From positions 124,001 through 188,000 of the forward strand of contig NZ_RQES01000016.1 of the NCBI RefSeq assembly GCF_004769405.1: a stretch of 64,000 nt of DNA. The letters run 5' to 3'. Below, piece by piece: positions 16,252 to 26,365 of the stretch. Each line of letters opens with the position of its first letter. Within the stretch, counting starts at the first letter, position 1. Under the pieces are notes generated by a model. That model was given only the letters and a program-made list of their open reading frames with translations, was not told the origin of the DNA and did no database searches. This DNA comes from Leptospira selangorensis. Its GTDB lineage: Bacteria > Spirochaetota > Leptospiria > Leptospirales > Leptospiraceae. The translations under genes and the position numbers were made by a program.

Positions 16252-17274
16252 ATGCAAAAAATTATCGGACCCGAAAATCAAGTACACTATGGAGTTTGGG
16301 ATGGTCCGATCGAATTCAATCATCATGATTTTACTCTTCTGGATTTTTTCGGAAAAGAGATCAAAGGGCTCAAAAAGAAGTTCGCTTTCCATTCTTTCAA
16401 TTATCTAGGGATCATGATGGAAGACTGCTTGGTCGGGATAGCGGCAGTGAGTCTTGGATATGCGTATAACGTGTTTGCGTATCTGTATAAATTCGATCAG
16501 GGTAAGGTCTATGAATTCGATGTAAAAGGACCCGACTTAGGTCTTGCCTTAAAATTCCCCGCTAATCCGGATGAATACGAGATCTCTTTCAAAAAGGGAA
16601 AGTCCTTTCTGAATATCCGCAAGTCCCATTCGGAAGGAAAACTTCTACTAGATGCAAACTTTGGAAATAAATTGGAGATCTCTGGAGAATTCCCGTATTC
16701 TCTGATCACTCATAATCCTCTTAGAGTTCTAAATCCTTCCGAGCCAAGTCGTTGGACATTCACTGAAAAATGTTCTCCTCTGATACCTGATCGTATCAGT
16801 GTAAAATATGAGAAGAAGGAACTGGTCCGAGATCCTTCCAGGACTACCATGGTCTATGATTGGTCTGGTGGTTATTTAAGAAGAGAGACAAATTGGTATT
16901 GGGCAGCGTTCTCTTCCGTGCTGCCGGATAGGACCAAGATAGGCGCTAATTTTGCCGCTTTGGTAAACGAAAGTTTTTTTCCGGAGAATGCTTACTGGAT
17001 CGATTCCGAAAGGCAACGAGTCAGTAGATGTATATTCGATTTTTCTCATAAAGATCCGTACAAACCATGGAGACTTTGGGACGAAGATGGACGTATCCGT
17101 TTGGAATTCGAACCAAAGGGAGAAAGAAGAGAAAAAGTGAATCTGATCTGGACTAAATTATATTTCAGACAATTTGTAGGAAAATTTTCAGGAAGTTTTA
17201 GACCGGAAAAAGGAAAGGAAGTCCAGATCAAAGATGTTTGGGGTTTCACTGAATTCCATAGGTCTCTTTGGTAG
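16252..17274 (+). CDS. DUF2804 family protein
   Basis: The 340-residue protein begins with a VHYGVWDGPIEFNHHDF-like opening and has the aromatic-rich core RRETNWYWAAFSS and the C-terminal WTKLYFRQFVGKFSG with EVQIKDVWGFTEFH; these are characteristic of DUF2804, a beta-rich family of unknown activity resembling lipocalin-like or AttH-type proteins. No signal peptide is apparent. Its 3-prime end overlaps the acyltransferase-like gene by 41 bases, suggesting co-transcription. Confidence 0.8.
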   Translation: MQKIIGPENQVHYGVWDGPIEFNHHDFTLLDFFGKEIKGLKKKFAFHSFNYLGIMMEDCLVGIAAVSLGYAYNVFAYLYKFDQGKVYEFDVKGPDLGLALKFPANPDEYEISFKKGKSFLNIRKSHSEGKLLLDANFGNKLEISGEFPYSLITHNPLRVLNPSEPSRWTFTEKCSPLIPDRISVKYEKKELVRDPSRTTMVYDWSGGYLRRETNWYWAAFSSVLPDRTKIGANFAALVNESFFPENAYWIDSERQRVSRCIFDFSHKDPYKPWRLWDEDGRIRLEFEPKGERREKVNLIWTKLYFRQFVGKFSGSFRPEKGKEVQIKDVWGFTEFHRSLW

Positions 17275-18409
17275 TATTCATAACTTGAAATCTGAGAATC
17301 CGATCCGCATCTTATCCATAGATCTTTTAAGAGGTCTGACTGTTGCAGGGATGATCCTGGTAAATAATCCGGGTACCTGGTCCAATATGTATTGGCCTCT
17401 CAAACACGCAAAATGGGACGGATGTACTCCGACCGACTTGGTGTTCCCTTTTTTTCTTTTTGTGGTTGGCGCTTCTATTCCTTTCTCGGTATCCAATGGA
17501 ATACAAGAATTTCCTAAAATACTAAAACGCGCATCTATCCTGATCTTTCTGGGATTGTTTTTGAATTTTTTCGGAGAATGGAGTTTTTCCAATCTTAGAT
17601 TTCCCGGAGTTTTGCAGAGAATAGGATTCGTATACTTTTTCGGAGCGATCGTGTATCGTGAGAAAAATCTGAAATTCAGGATCTTTTTATTTTTAACATT
17701 ACTGATCTCTTATTGGTATTTACAGGAATTTGTTCCTCCTCCTGGAACTTTAGAACCAAGCATGAAAGAAGGAAAAGACTGGGGAGCCTGGATAGATAGG
17801 GAAATTTTCGGCCAAGCACATTTATGGAAATTCGGTAAGGTCTGGGATCCGGAAGGACTTTTAACTTCTTTCACATCGATAGGCTCGGTGTTCTGCGGGA
17901 TTTTTGCGGGAGAATTTATAAAAGTTTCTTTAGACAAGAAAGAGTCTCTTCTTTCTATTTCAGGTAAAATCGCGTTAGGTGCTCTTGTTGTATTGTTTGT
18001 GGGCGGAGTTTGGGGAATTTATTATCCGATCAATAAAAGTTTATGGACCGGAACGTATTCTTTATGGACTGCGGGCTGGGCCTTGCTCGTTATTTCTTTA
18101 TTTTTAATTTTAGAAAAGTTTAATGGATTTGGGCTGCAGGCTTTGCAAAGTTTTCTTCTTCCTTTCGGAAAGAATGCTTTACTCGTGTTTTTCGGTTCGG
18201 GGATTTTTGCCAGAAGTTTGAATATAATTATGGTCTCTTCTCCGGAAGGGAAAAAAATCCCTTTGAAAAATCTGATCTATCTAGAATATTATAAAAGCTG
18301 GATAGATTCCCCGGAGTTGAGTTCCTTTTTGTATTCTATAACTGTGCTGACTTTATGGTTTTTGATCCTTTTCTTTTTAGATAAAAAAAGACTGTATTGG
18401 AAAATTTAA
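17234..18409 (+). CDS. HGSNAT-like membrane acyltransferase (DUF5009/DUF1624 type)
   Basis: A 391-residue polytopic protein with about ten helices. The first segment reads RILSIDLLRGLTVAGMILVNNPG and is followed by a loop with CTPTDLVFPFFLFVVGASIPFS; together these are the hallmark of the heparan-alpha-glucosaminide acetyltransferase-like family, which moves acyl groups across a membrane to glycans. A conserved NxxG-type loop (PLKHAKWDGCTPTDL) contains the likely catalytic residues. Start: ATG 17234 overlaps the DUF2804 gene; an in-frame TTG at 17285 is an alternative close to the first helix. The acceptor is unknown, perhaps a surface polysaccharide. Confidence 0.8.
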   Translation: MFGVSLNSIGLFGSIHNLKSENPIRILSIDLLRGLTVAGMILVNNPGTWSNMYWPLKHAKWDGCTPTDLVFPFFLFVVGASIPFSVSNGIQEFPKILKRASILIFLGLFLNFFGEWSFSNLRFPGVLQRIGFVYFFGAIVYREKNLKFRIFLFLTLLISYWYLQEFVPPPGTLEPSMKEGKDWGAWIDREIFGQAHLWKFGKVWDPEGLLTSFTSIGSVFCGIFAGEFIKVSLDKKESLLSISGKIALGALVVLFVGGVWGIYYPINKSLWTGTYSLWTAGWALLVISLFLILEKFNGFGLQALQSFLLPFGKNALLVFFGSGIFARSLNIIMVSSPEGKKIPLKNLIYLEYYKSWIDSPELSSFLYSITVLTLWFLILFFLDKKRLYWKI

Positions 18410-18774
18410 GAACCGATCAGGTGTTTTACCGCGGCTAAAAGATCCTCGTCGTTGAAGGGTTTGATCATCCAACCCTTTGCGCCCGCATCTTTTCCTTGTG
18501 ATTTCATAGCATCACTGGACTCAGTGGTTAGAATCAGAATTTTCATACTTTTCCCTTTTTCTGTTCTTAAAACTTCCTTAGTAAGTTCTATTCCCGTTCT
18601 ACCTGGCATATTCACGTCGAATATCCCTATATCAAATGGGCCATCCGATTCTATTTTAGTCAGGGCTTCATCGGGACCCGCGGCCTTACATACGGAATAA
18701 CCTTCTTCCGTAAGAGTGAAATCTAAAAGTTTTAAAACCGTGGGAGCGTCGTCTACGCAGAGTATCTTAGTCAT
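18406..18774 (-). CDS. CheY-like single-domain response regulator
   Basis: The 122-residue receiver has the acidic pair in CVDDAP, phospho-acceptor Asp53 in IFDVNMPG, a Thr in LTTESSD and a Lys in WMIKPF. Length and lack of output domain fit CheY, and it is the last gene of the cheW-mcp-cheA-cheB cluster, 17 bases after cheB. It probably carries the signal from CheA to the flagellar motor or to another target. It overlaps the convergent acyltransferase gene by four bases. Confidence 0.85.
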   Translation of the reverse strand: MTKILCVDDAPTVLKLLDFTLTEEGYSVCKAAGPDEALTKIESDGPFDIGIFDVNMPGRTGIELTKEVLRTEKGKSMKILILTTESSDAMKSQGKDAGAKGWMIKPFNDEDLLAAVKHLIGS

Positions 18775-18791
18775 TTTTTCCTTACCTTTGA

Positions 18792-19838
18792 TTAATTATA
18801 ACTGTTTGCTGTTCCGAAACATAACTCTGAAATTTTTTCAGGGATATTATCTAAAGAGATCTGTTCTTTTACCGCACCCATCTCGAATGCTTCTCTAGGC
18901 ATTCCGTATACTACGGATGTGGATTCGTCTTGCCCGAATGTCATCGCGCCTTTTTCAGAAAGTGCTTTGAGCCCTTTTGCTCCATCCTTTCCCATTCCGG
19001 TGAGAAGGAACGCAGCACAAAATGAAGCCAATGGGGATCTTGAAATTGAATGGAATAATACGTCTACGGAAGGTCTATGGCCTGTGACCTTCTCCTTTTT
19101 ATGTATTCGAATATTATAATATGGAGGATCTCCTATTTCCATATGATGATCTCCCCTGGCTACATACACGTTTCCTTTTGTGATACTCTGACCTTCTTCG
19201 GCTTCTTGGATCCTTAGAGGAGAAACGGAATCCAATCTTTCTGCGAACATTCCCGTAAAATATTCAGGCATATGTTGTACGATCAAAATAGGAGGAAGTT
19301 CTCCCGGAAGATTTCGAAGTAAATATTCTATTGCTTGTGTTCCGCCTGTAGAAGCTCCGATAGCGATCAATTTGATCTTAGAAACCGCGGAGGAGTCCCT
19401 AGTTTTTGTTTGAGAAGTCTTTTGTTTCCGATTCAGGACATCGGAAACATTTGTTTTGGCGCAGGCTCGGATCTTATTCTTAAGTTCCAGCATCATTCTC
19501 AGGAAATCTTCTTCGCTCCCGTCCGCTTTTTGAACGAAGTCCAAGGCTCCCGCTTGCAAAGAATCTAATGTTACCTTTGCTCCCGCTTCTGTGAAGGAGC
19601 TAAGCATGATAACCGGAATAGGGAATTTAGGCATAAGCCATTGTAGAAATTCTATCCCACTGATATCGGGCATCTCTACATCTAAAGTGATCACGTCCGG
19701 TTTTGCTTTTAGAACTTCTTTCATCGCCTCGGTTGCAGTAGAAGAACCGACCACCGTAAATCTAGGATCATCTTGTAACTGGGAAGCAATTATCTCACGG
19801 ACAATCCGGTTATCGTCTATGATATACACTCTGATCAT
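18792..19838 (-). CDS. cheB: Chemotaxis protein-glutamate methylesterase/deamidase
   Basis: The 348-residue protein has an N-terminal receiver (Asp53 in TLDVEMPDISG) and a C-terminal CheB methylesterase domain with the catalytic Ser in IGASTGGTQ, His in IVQHMPEYFTG and Asp in LTGMGKDGA. It removes methyl groups from chemoreceptors when phosphorylated by CheA, giving adaptation. It lies six bases after cheA. The matching methyltransferase CheR is not in the window. Confidence 0.93.
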   Translation of the reverse strand: MIRVYIIDDNRIVREIIASQLQDDPRFTVVGSSTATEAMKEVLKAKPDVITLDVEMPDISGIEFLQWLMPKFPIPVIMLSSFTEAGAKVTLDSLQAGALDFVQKADGSEEDFLRMMLELKNKIRACAKTNVSDVLNRKQKTSQTKTRDSSAVSKIKLIAIGASTGGTQAIEYLLRNLPGELPPILIVQHMPEYFTGMFAERLDSVSPLRIQEAEEGQSITKGNVYVARGDHHMEIGDPPYYNIRIHKKEKVTGHRPSVDVLFHSISRSPLASFCAAFLLTGMGKDGAKGLKALSEKGAMTFGQDESTSVVYGMPREAFEMGAVKEQISLDNIPEKISELCFGTANSYN

Positions 19839-19844
19839 TCTGAT

Positions 19845-21662
19845 TTAAGCCAATTTTTCCAAACTCAGATTTGAGTTTTCGCCGGTGGATGTAGATGCAG
19901 TATTGCCGTGGAATTTTTCGAATAGGAATTTAGTATCCAGGATCAAACTTACTCTTCCATTTCCTAAGATCGTAAATCCGTTTACACCTTGTGCCTTTTG
20001 GATGGAGGAAGAAAGAGGTTTGATCACAATATTCTGATTTCCTAATACTTCGTCCACGAGTATCCCTAAATATCTGTCCTCATTTTCCAGAATGATTAAG
20101 ACAGGATTTTTACTTTTATATTCTAACTTTTCCCTGAGACCAAGTAGATCATTGATCCGTATCACAGGTATATAGATCCCTCTCAAGTCCAAGACCTCTT
20201 GGTCTTTATAAGGATGGATCAATTTCTGGTCTTTTAGACTCACCAATTCACTAATTTCTATCGTAGGAAGAGTTAGATAAGTTCCGCCAACTTCAAAAAC
20301 AGTTCCTTCAATAATCCCTAAAGTAAGTGGGATCCTTAAAATGAAAGTGGTACCTTCTCCTTTTTTGGAGCGTACCTCTACTTTACCGTTTAGTTTTTTA
20401 ATATTTTGGAGAACGATATCCATTCCGACACCTCTGCCGGAAATATCGGTGAGTTTTTCTGCGGTAGAAAATCCGGGAGTGAATATGAGTTGGAAAACTT
20501 CCTTATCACTCATTTCATCTGGATTTCCTTTTAGGATACCTTTTTCTCTGGCTTTATTGATGATCTTTTCCCGATCGAGCCCTCGTCCGTCATCCGCTAC
20601 TAGGATCCAAACTTCGTTTGCGGATTGCCTTGCTTGTAAACGGATGATCCCTTTTTCTTTTTTACCTAATTCTGCTCTTTCTTCCGAAACTTCTAAACCG
20701 TGATCGATAGAATTTCTTAATAAATGGATGATCGGATCTTGGATGATCTCTACTACGGACTTATCTACTTCCGTGTCTTCTCCACCAATCTTGAAATCCA
20801 ATTTTTTTTGAGAACGTTTTTGTAAGTCCCTTACCAACCGATTCATTTTTTGGAAGGTAGAAGATAAAGGTACCATTCTCATAGATAATGTAACTTCTTG
20901 CAGATCTCTTACGATCTTGTGCAGATGTCTTGCTGCAGAACGGAAACCTTCTAACCTTAGTCCTTCTAATTCAGGATGATGGATCACGTTAGACTCTGCT
21001 ATTACTAGTTCTCCCATGAAGTCCATGAGTTGGTCCAGTTTATCCGTAGTGATACGAATATCCTTCTTTTTCTCCACGGTTTGGACTTCTTGGATAACTG
21101 GGTTAACTTCAGAAGAAGGAGCCGGAATTTTTTCCACGATTGCGGGTTTGGTCTCTTCTTCGAAAAATCCGAATCCTTTCGGAGCAGGGGGAGCCACTTC
21201 TTCAAAAAATCCGAATTTATTTTCTGGAGCCGTTTTTTCTTTTTCGGAACTTTTGGAAATTCGATCCAATTGTTCTTTAAGTTTATTGCGGATGACCTCG
21301 GTTTCTTGTTCGAAACCGGAATCAGTTCTTTCTTCTTCTACTCGATCAAATATCCTGCGGAGAAGATCCAAAGTTTCCATCAGATCGTCGCTGAAATCGA
21401 ACTCGGTAACTTTATCTTGATTTCTTAATATATCTAGAAGTGTTTCGCCTAGATGAGTGATCTTAACCACCGTTTCCAGTTTTAATAAACCGGAAGAACC
21501 CTTAAGAGTATGGAAAAAACGGAAGGCTTTGTTTAAAGTTTCCGGATTCCCTTGGCCTACGGTTTCGATCTCCTCTTCTAATGTTAGAAGAGAAGTTTCC
21601 GCGGAGTCGATCAGGTCTCGGGCTTCCGAAACGAATTCCGAAAGAAGATGTTCTCGATCCAT
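19845..21662 (-). CDS. cheA: Chemotaxis histidine kinase CheA
   Basis: A 605-residue kinase. The Hpt domain comes first with His51 in FFHTLKGSSGLL. Residues about 140-185 form a low-complexity linker with a duplicated FGFFEE motif in place of an obvious P2 domain. The dimerisation region is followed by an HATPase with NSIDHGLE, DDGRGLD and GRGVGMDIV, then a C-terminal CheW-like domain (about 460-590). It phosphorylates the CheY-like protein and CheB encoded downstream. Spacing is two bases to the MCP and six to cheB, so one operon is likely. Confidence 0.93.
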   Translation of the reverse strand: MDREHLLSEFVSEARDLIDSAETSLLTLEEEIETVGQGNPETLNKAFRFFHTLKGSSGLLKLETVVKITHLGETLLDILRNQDKVTEFDFSDDLMETLDLLRRIFDRVEEERTDSGFEQETEVIRNKLKEQLDRISKSSEKEKTAPENKFGFFEEVAPPAPKGFGFFEEETKPAIVEKIPAPSSEVNPVIQEVQTVEKKKDIRITTDKLDQLMDFMGELVIAESNVIHHPELEGLRLEGFRSAARHLHKIVRDLQEVTLSMRMVPLSSTFQKMNRLVRDLQKRSQKKLDFKIGGEDTEVDKSVVEIIQDPIIHLLRNSIDHGLEVSEERAELGKKEKGIIRLQARQSANEVWILVADDGRGLDREKIINKAREKGILKGNPDEMSDKEVFQLIFTPGFSTAEKLTDISGRGVGMDIVLQNIKKLNGKVEVRSKKGEGTTFILRIPLTLGIIEGTVFEVGGTYLTLPTIEISELVSLKDQKLIHPYKDQEVLDLRGIYIPVIRINDLLGLREKLEYKSKNPVLIILENEDRYLGILVDEVLGNQNIVIKPLSSSIQKAQGVNGFTILGNGRVSLILDTKFLFEKFHGNTASTSTGENSNLSLEKLA

Positions 21663-21664
21663 AT

Positions 21665-23281
21665 TTATACTTTGATTTCGCCGGAGTTTTCTTCTGATCC
21701 GGAAGAATTTTCAGATTGGCTAGTTGCCTCAGATTCTTCTTCTATCAGCGGAAGGAAATTTTTTCCATTGGATGCCTTTTTCGTATCCTTCTTTGCATTT
21801 CCGAATTGAGAAGCCGCATGTTTTAGATCGAAATGAGGAGCGTGAAAATGAGACTTGATCTGTTGAGTTGCAGGAGAAGTACCTCTATCCTGCTTTTTTG
21901 ATTTTCCTTTGGAAGCGGTTAATACTTCTTCTCTGATTTTGATCAGAGTTCCCATTACTTCCAAAAGAGTTTCCGCTTGTTCGTTCAATTCTTTCGCAGT
22001 GGAAGCTAACTCTTCCGACGCAGCGGCATTTTCCTGAGTAGCCTGATCCAATTGAACCATTGCGGTATTGATTTGAGTGATACCTCTTGCTTGTTCGTCC
22101 GAAGAAACTGAAATTTCCTGGATTAACTTTGCAGTATTCTCTATACTCGGAACGATCTCTTCTATCAGTTTTCCTGCATCTTCAGCACGTTCTACCGAAT
22201 CTTTAGAAAGTCCATTGATCTCTTGGGCTGCGATCTGACTTCTTTCCGCAAGTTTTCTTACTTCGTCAGCAACGACCGCGAATCCTTTTCCGTGTTTACC
22301 TGCTCTTGCTGCTTCAATTGCAGCGTTTAATGCTAGTAGGTTAGTTTGGTAAGCGATCTCTTCTATAATATTAACTTTGCCCGAGATCTTCTTCATTGCA
22401 TTTAAAGTTTCTAATACTGATTTTCTACCCTTGCTTGCATCTCTCGCAGAAGATTCTGCCATAGAGTTTGTCTCTTTTGCATTATGAGAATTTTGTTCTA
22501 TCGTAGAAGACATTTCTTCCACTGCTGCCGTAGTTTCTTCTAAACTGGCCGCTTGTTCATTGGAAGATTGGCTCAAAGAAAATGCGGTTGCCGAAACCTG
22601 AGCTGCCGCAGAAGAAACTGAACCTACTACTTCTAACGCAGTATTCAGTGCCTTATTGACCGAAATTGTGATCCAGACCGCGGAAGCGATGGCGATCAAA
22701 GAAGAAATGATCGGGATGAGGATCATCAAGAAGGTGGTTTCCGCGTATAATTCGTCAGTGCTCTTATTTGCGTCATCCAATTCCTTTTGGGCACGATCGA
22801 TCATTTGGTTTAAGTAACCTTCCATCTTGTCTAAATGTGCTCTTAATTGTTTTTGAGAGATCTCTCTTGCTTCTACGTTTTTGTTGATGTATGCGAGATC
22901 TAAAACTTTTTTCAGAGTAGCTCTATAATCTTTCTCTACTATTTTTAATTCGTCCATATTCCTTTTACCCGCTTCTTGGAGAAGTGGATAAACATCTGTT
23001 TCCAATTGAGGTAAAAGTGATAAATTCGTTTCCGTTTCACCGATATACTTTTTCATATCTTCTTCTTCGGTGGAAAGGATGGTGTTTTTCTCCGCTCGGG
23101 TGACTTTGAGTATTGCTGTCCTCATTGCTAAAAGCATGGTCGATTTTTTGGCGGAGACATTGACTGCTTTAGTAACTACTGCATTAAAAGTATTTAAACG
23201 ATATATAGCAAATCCTGCTACGAAGATCAACAGAACGACTACGGTTGAGAATCCTATGGTTAATTTGGCTTTGACGCTCAT
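21665..23281 (-). CDS. Methyl-accepting chemotaxis protein
   Basis: The 538-residue receptor has a first membrane helix (about 10-28), a helical periplasmic sensor of the 4HB type (30-185), a second helix (about 188-208), and a long signalling coiled coil whose tip reads [20 protein letters not shown], followed by [17 protein letters not shown]. No clear HAMP domain is seen. The C-terminal 80 residues form a charged, Ser/Glu-rich tail without the CheR-binding NWETF pentapeptide. As the only receptor in the operon it probably docks to the CheA-CheW pair encoded around it. The ligand is unknown. Confidence 0.9.
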   Translation of the reverse strand: MSVKAKLTIGFSTVVVLLIFVAGFAIYRLNTFNAVVTKAVNVSAKKSTMLLAMRTAILKVTRAEKNTILSTEEEDMKKYIGETETNLSLLPQLETDVYPLLQEAGKRNMDELKIVEKDYRATLKKVLDLAYINKNVEAREISQKQLRAHLDKMEGYLNQMIDRAQKELDDANKSTDELYAETTFLMILIPIISSLIAIASAVWITISVNKALNTALEVVGSVSSAAAQVSATAFSLSQSSNEQAASLEETTAAVEEMSSTIEQNSHNAKETNSMAESSARDASKGRKSVLETLNAMKKISGKVNIIEEIAYQTNLLALNAAIEAARAGKHGKGFAVVADEVRKLAERSQIAAQEINGLSKDSVERAEDAGKLIEEIVPSIENTAKLIQEISVSSDEQARGITQINTAMVQLDQATQENAAASEELASTAKELNEQAETLLEVMGTLIKIREEVLTASKGKSKKQDRGTSPATQQIKSHFHAPHFDLKHAASQFGNAKKDTKKASNGKNFLPLIEEESEATSQSENSSGSEENSGEIKV

Positions 23282-23324
23282 TCTTCTATCCTTGCTTTAT
23301 TATAAAATTCTTTTGTTTGGTTGT

Positions 23325-23855
23325 TTAAGCTGGAGTTCCAGCTTCGGGAAGTTTGTCATGTAGGACTTCCAACTCGTCGTCTCTCAGAAGTTTACGAACA
23401 TCGAGTAGGATTTTGACGGAATCTTCCACTTTTCCAAAGGAGGCGATAAAACGGTTTGCTTCTCCGTCTCCCATCTTCGGGGCGGGTTCGGTGTTTTCAG
23501 AAGGAATACTTACCACTTCGCGGACAGTATCCACGATGAGTCCAAGGCTTTCTCCTTCTATGTTTAAGATGATTACGCAGGTTTTTTCGGTATAAGGAAT
23601 GGATTCCATGTGGAATCTTAACCTAACATCAATTAGTGGAACTACTTTTCCCCGGAGATTGGTCACTCCTTTGATAAAGGCGGGCATATCCGGGACTTCC
23701 GTGATAGGTTGCATCCCGATAATCTCGATGATATATTTGATCTCTAATCCATATTCTCTGTCGGCCAGTGAAAAGACTAAAAATTTATTCTCTAGTGTAT
23801 CTTCATCATCCGCTTCATCTTCTTCCAATAGAAGATCTATTTCGTTTTCTGCCAT
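23325..23855 (-). CDS. cheW: Chemotaxis coupling protein CheW
   Basis: The 176-residue protein is an acidic N-terminal stretch of about 25 residues followed by one CheW domain, with LVFSLADREYGLEI, VPDMPAFIKGVTNLRGKVVPLIDVR (key part NLRGKVVPLIDVR) and VDTVREVVSI. It bridges receptors to CheA. It is the first gene of the chemotaxis operon and diverges from cheD across about 700 bases. Confidence 0.9.
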   Translation of the reverse strand: MAENEIDLLLEEDEADDEDTLENKFLVFSLADREYGLEIKYIIEIIGMQPITEVPDMPAFIKGVTNLRGKVVPLIDVRLRFHMESIPYTEKTCVIILNIEGESLGLIVDTVREVVSIPSENTEPAPKMGDGEANRFIASFGKVEDSVKILLDVRKLLRDDELEVLHDKLPEAGTPA

Positions 23856-24551
23856 ATTTATCCTCGATATTCTTTTCCGAATAGTCCCTATACTCGAATA
23901 GAATTTGTTTTTTCTGTCTCGAATTCAACATAGCCCGTCGATTTTAGCACAAAGATCGCGGGCAGACATACTAAAATAATTTATTTCAAACGATTCTTAG
24001 AGCCTTAAATTATGTCGGATTATTTGTGAAGTTTTGAGATCTTTCTTTTATCTATAGTTGAAAGATCCGAATCCCTTTTTTTAAACCGATCTTTTGCGGT
24101 TTTATCTTTTGTAAGAACTAGACCGGTAAGATGTTCGATGGATAAAAAAATAATCCTAAATTATTTCTATTCTTTTTTGATTCCTAACTTTTAAATTTTT
24201 CATAAGACGAACTTAATATATAAAAAACGAAACGAGCTCTAATGTGATATGAAATAATTTCTAAATTCATTTTCAAAAACTAGAGCTAAAGGATTACTCT
24301 TTATCCTTTGCCATACTTTTTGCTAATCGCTCGTTCAAGTAGGGCAACATCATATCTAGTATTTCAAGAAAACGTAAATAGGTTTTACGAAATTTCTTTT
24401 GGAATTTTCGGAAAAATATAATTTCACTTCCTTCTTAACGAACTGTTGTTACATTAGGTTGTTTTTTAAAGTCGTATTAGAGTATACTATAGCGCGGGCG
24501 GATTGTTTGGAATCAAATAGAGTCATTGAAGAAGAGAAGGAGATCCCGTCG
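23856..24551. other. Divergent cheW-cheD intergenic region, 696 bases
   Basis: This AT-rich region holds the divergent promoters. Visible elements are an imperfect hairpin at 23933-23963 (GCCCG-t-CGAT with ATCGCGGGC) in the cheW leader and an AGCTCTA/TAGAGCT inverted pair around 24235-24290. The in-frame extension of cheD to a TTG at 24399 is not believed. I found no convincing sigma-28 (FliA) promoter and no RNA gene. Confidence 0.5.
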
Positions 24552-25085
24552 GTGTTTGTTAACGTAGGAGAATGTTTATTTTCCCAAACTCCTGTCGCGA
24601 TGAAGACTCTCTTAGGATCCTGCGTATCAGTATGCTTATTCGATCCGTTCAATAGATTCGGCGGGATGAACCATATACTTCTCCCAGGAAAATCGGGCGT
24701 AGATGATTCTGCAAGGTTCGGGATCAACGCTATGGAATTATTGATCAATGAATTCGTGAAGAAAGGAATTCCCAGAAGTCGTTTGCAAGCGAAGATCATC
24801 GGCGGAGGAAAGGTCTTAAGACTAGGCTCTAAAGGTGTTCCGATTGGCGAAAAAAACGTAGAGTTCGTGAAAGAATTTTTAAGATCGGAAGAAATTTCTG
24901 TTTCCGGAGAAGAAACCGGAGGCCAATATTATAGAAATCTACGTTTTTTCACTCATACTTTCGAAGTGTTTGTAAAACGTGTACAGATCGATCTAGAGAA
25001 AAATATGATCGAGAAAAACGAAGCGGCTTATTTGGACAAAATACGGGAGAATATGCGGAAAAAAACGCCGACCACTTTCTTTTAA
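24552..25085 (+). CDS. cheD: Chemoreceptor glutamine deamidase CheD
   Basis: The protein has 178 residues if it starts at GTG 24552, which is preceded by AAGGAG at nine bases and begins FVNVGECLFSQTPVAMKT, the normal CheD start. Catalytic features are the Cys in LLGSCVSVCLFD, His in GGMNHILLPG, and the Thr-containing C-terminal half KIIGGGKVLR. It deamidates receptor glutamines and may interact with CheC-type phosphatases. A longer ORF from TTG 24399 would add 51 residues without similarity to CheD. It is divergent from the rest of the chemotaxis genes and followed closely by a PAS-ATPase gene. Confidence 0.88.
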   Translation: MFVNVGECLFSQTPVAMKTLLGSCVSVCLFDPFNRFGGMNHILLPGKSGVDDSARFGINAMELLINEFVKKGIPRSRLQAKIIGGGKVLRLGSKGVPIGEKNVEFVKEFLRSEEISVSGEETGGQYYRNLRFFTHTFEVFVKRVQIDLEKNMIEKNEAAYLDKIRENMRKKTPTTFF

Positions 25086-25144
25086 TTTCGAACGAAAACT
25101 TAGAACGTTTGGAAATAAGTATCGGCGCCGCCCAGGAGAAACGA

Positions 25145-26353
25145 TTGGATTCCCTCGTACGCAATTTACTATCACCTGCTATTCTCACCGAAGAAAACGG
25201 CAAAATTTTAGAATCCAATGACAAGTTTGCCGAGTTGATCGGCAAAGAGTTGGATGCAACTTTTGATTACCATGATTGGATCCACCCCGTAGACAGAGAG
25301 CATGAGGCTTCTTTATGGGAAAAAGATCCAAGTCTCAAACATTATGAAATGATAAAACGTCTGAAAAACACGGACGAGATCTACCTAGCCTATCATACCG
25401 TTACTTCCAAAACGACGGATGGAAAATTACTAACTCTATTTCTTCCTATGGAAACTAAACTTCCTTCCGATTTTAAGAATATTTCCATTCATCCTACCGG
25501 AGAAAGTGTGAAGAAGGCTGAGATCGAGATTTATCGAAAAGCCTTGGAAATTTTCGATTGGAAACAATCTCTCAAGGATAGATATTCTTCCACTGCATGG
25601 ATGGATTCCGCTATCAAACAGATTAATATCACTTTGATGCAAGGAACTGGAGTAGGAAGTTTGATGAGCGTTCTTTCTATGATACTTTCCAAAGCAAAGA
25701 AGAAAGAAGGCGCAGAATTCGTGGAAATTCGTTCTAATCTTTTCGATCTTTTACAAGACGGGGTAGCAAGCGCTTCCAGATTTACTAAATTTTTATCTTC
25801 TGCACAGGCACTTTTCGAAGAGAGCGAAACTCCTGAGGAAATAGGAACAGTAGCGGAATTTGTGGACATATTGAGGGAGGTGATAGACGATATCAGGCCT
25901 TCTGTGCTTCTTAAGGATCAAAAGATCCTAGTATCAGATAATTTGCATATTCTTTCTAATCGTTTGAGATTTAAGAAACCTTGGATATTTACTATCGCTA
26001 AAGAAGTTTTGATCAATGCATTAAAATATTCTCCCGACAAATCCAGTGTTCTAATCCTAGTGCTTAGGATCGGAGATGAACTACAATTTAAGGTGATCAA
26101 TGATCCTCCATTTTCAGGTTATATACAGGATTTTCATGAGGATCTTGTATTTGAACCTTTTTATAGAGGGGTCAAATTTATGGACGAACGTTTCGACCAG
26201 GAACAATTTGGAATGGGCCTTGGACTCCCTGTCGTTAAAAAGTTAGTAGAACTACAAAATGGAAAAGTGCATCTGCAGACAATGAACCTAAATCTGGACG
26301 ATGCCAGAAAAGAAGGGATCTGTCTTACGATGCGCTTTCCAGTCATAGAATAG
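25145..26353 (+). CDS. PAS sensor protein with GHKL ATPase, no canonical H-box
   Basis: The protein has 402 residues from TTG 25145 (AGGAG six bases upstream); an alternative TTG at 25109 gives 414 but has no Shine-Dalgarno. An N-terminal PAS domain (about 10-115) is followed by a helical region with GTGVGSLMSVLSMI and KAKKKEGAEF, then a GHKL ATPase with EVLINALKYSP as N-box and FGMGLGLPVVKKL as G2. The helical part lacks the HExxP/N H-box, so phosphotransfer is doubtful. It is a paralogue of the convergent protein at 26366. Position after cheD suggests a link to chemotaxis or motility, which is inference. Confidence 0.75.
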   Translation: MDSLVRNLLSPAILTEENGKILESNDKFAELIGKELDATFDYHDWIHPVDREHEASLWEKDPSLKHYEMIKRLKNTDEIYLAYHTVTSKTTDGKLLTLFLPMETKLPSDFKNISIHPTGESVKKAEIEIYRKALEIFDWKQSLKDRYSSTAWMDSAIKQINITLMQGTGVGSLMSVLSMILSKAKKKEGAEFVEIRSNLFDLLQDGVASASRFTKFLSSAQALFEESETPEEIGTVAEFVDILREVIDDIRPSVLLKDQKILVSDNLHILSNRLRFKKPWIFTIAKEVLINALKYSPDKSSVLILVLRIGDELQFKVINDPPFSGYIQDFHEDLVFEPFYRGVKFMDERFDQEQFGMGLGLPVVKKLVELQNGKVHLQTMNLNLDDARKEGICLTMRFPVIE

Positions 26354-26365
26354 AAGATCATTCTT

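Noticed and set aside
24399..24551. N-terminal extension of cheD to TTG 24399
   Set aside because: The extra 51 residues do not resemble CheD and GTG 24552 has AAGGAG at a good distance.
23856..24551. Sigma-28-type promoters for cheW and cheD
   Set aside because: I looked for TAAA-N15-GCCGATAA-like boxes on both strands and found only partial CCGAT matches without a spaced -35.
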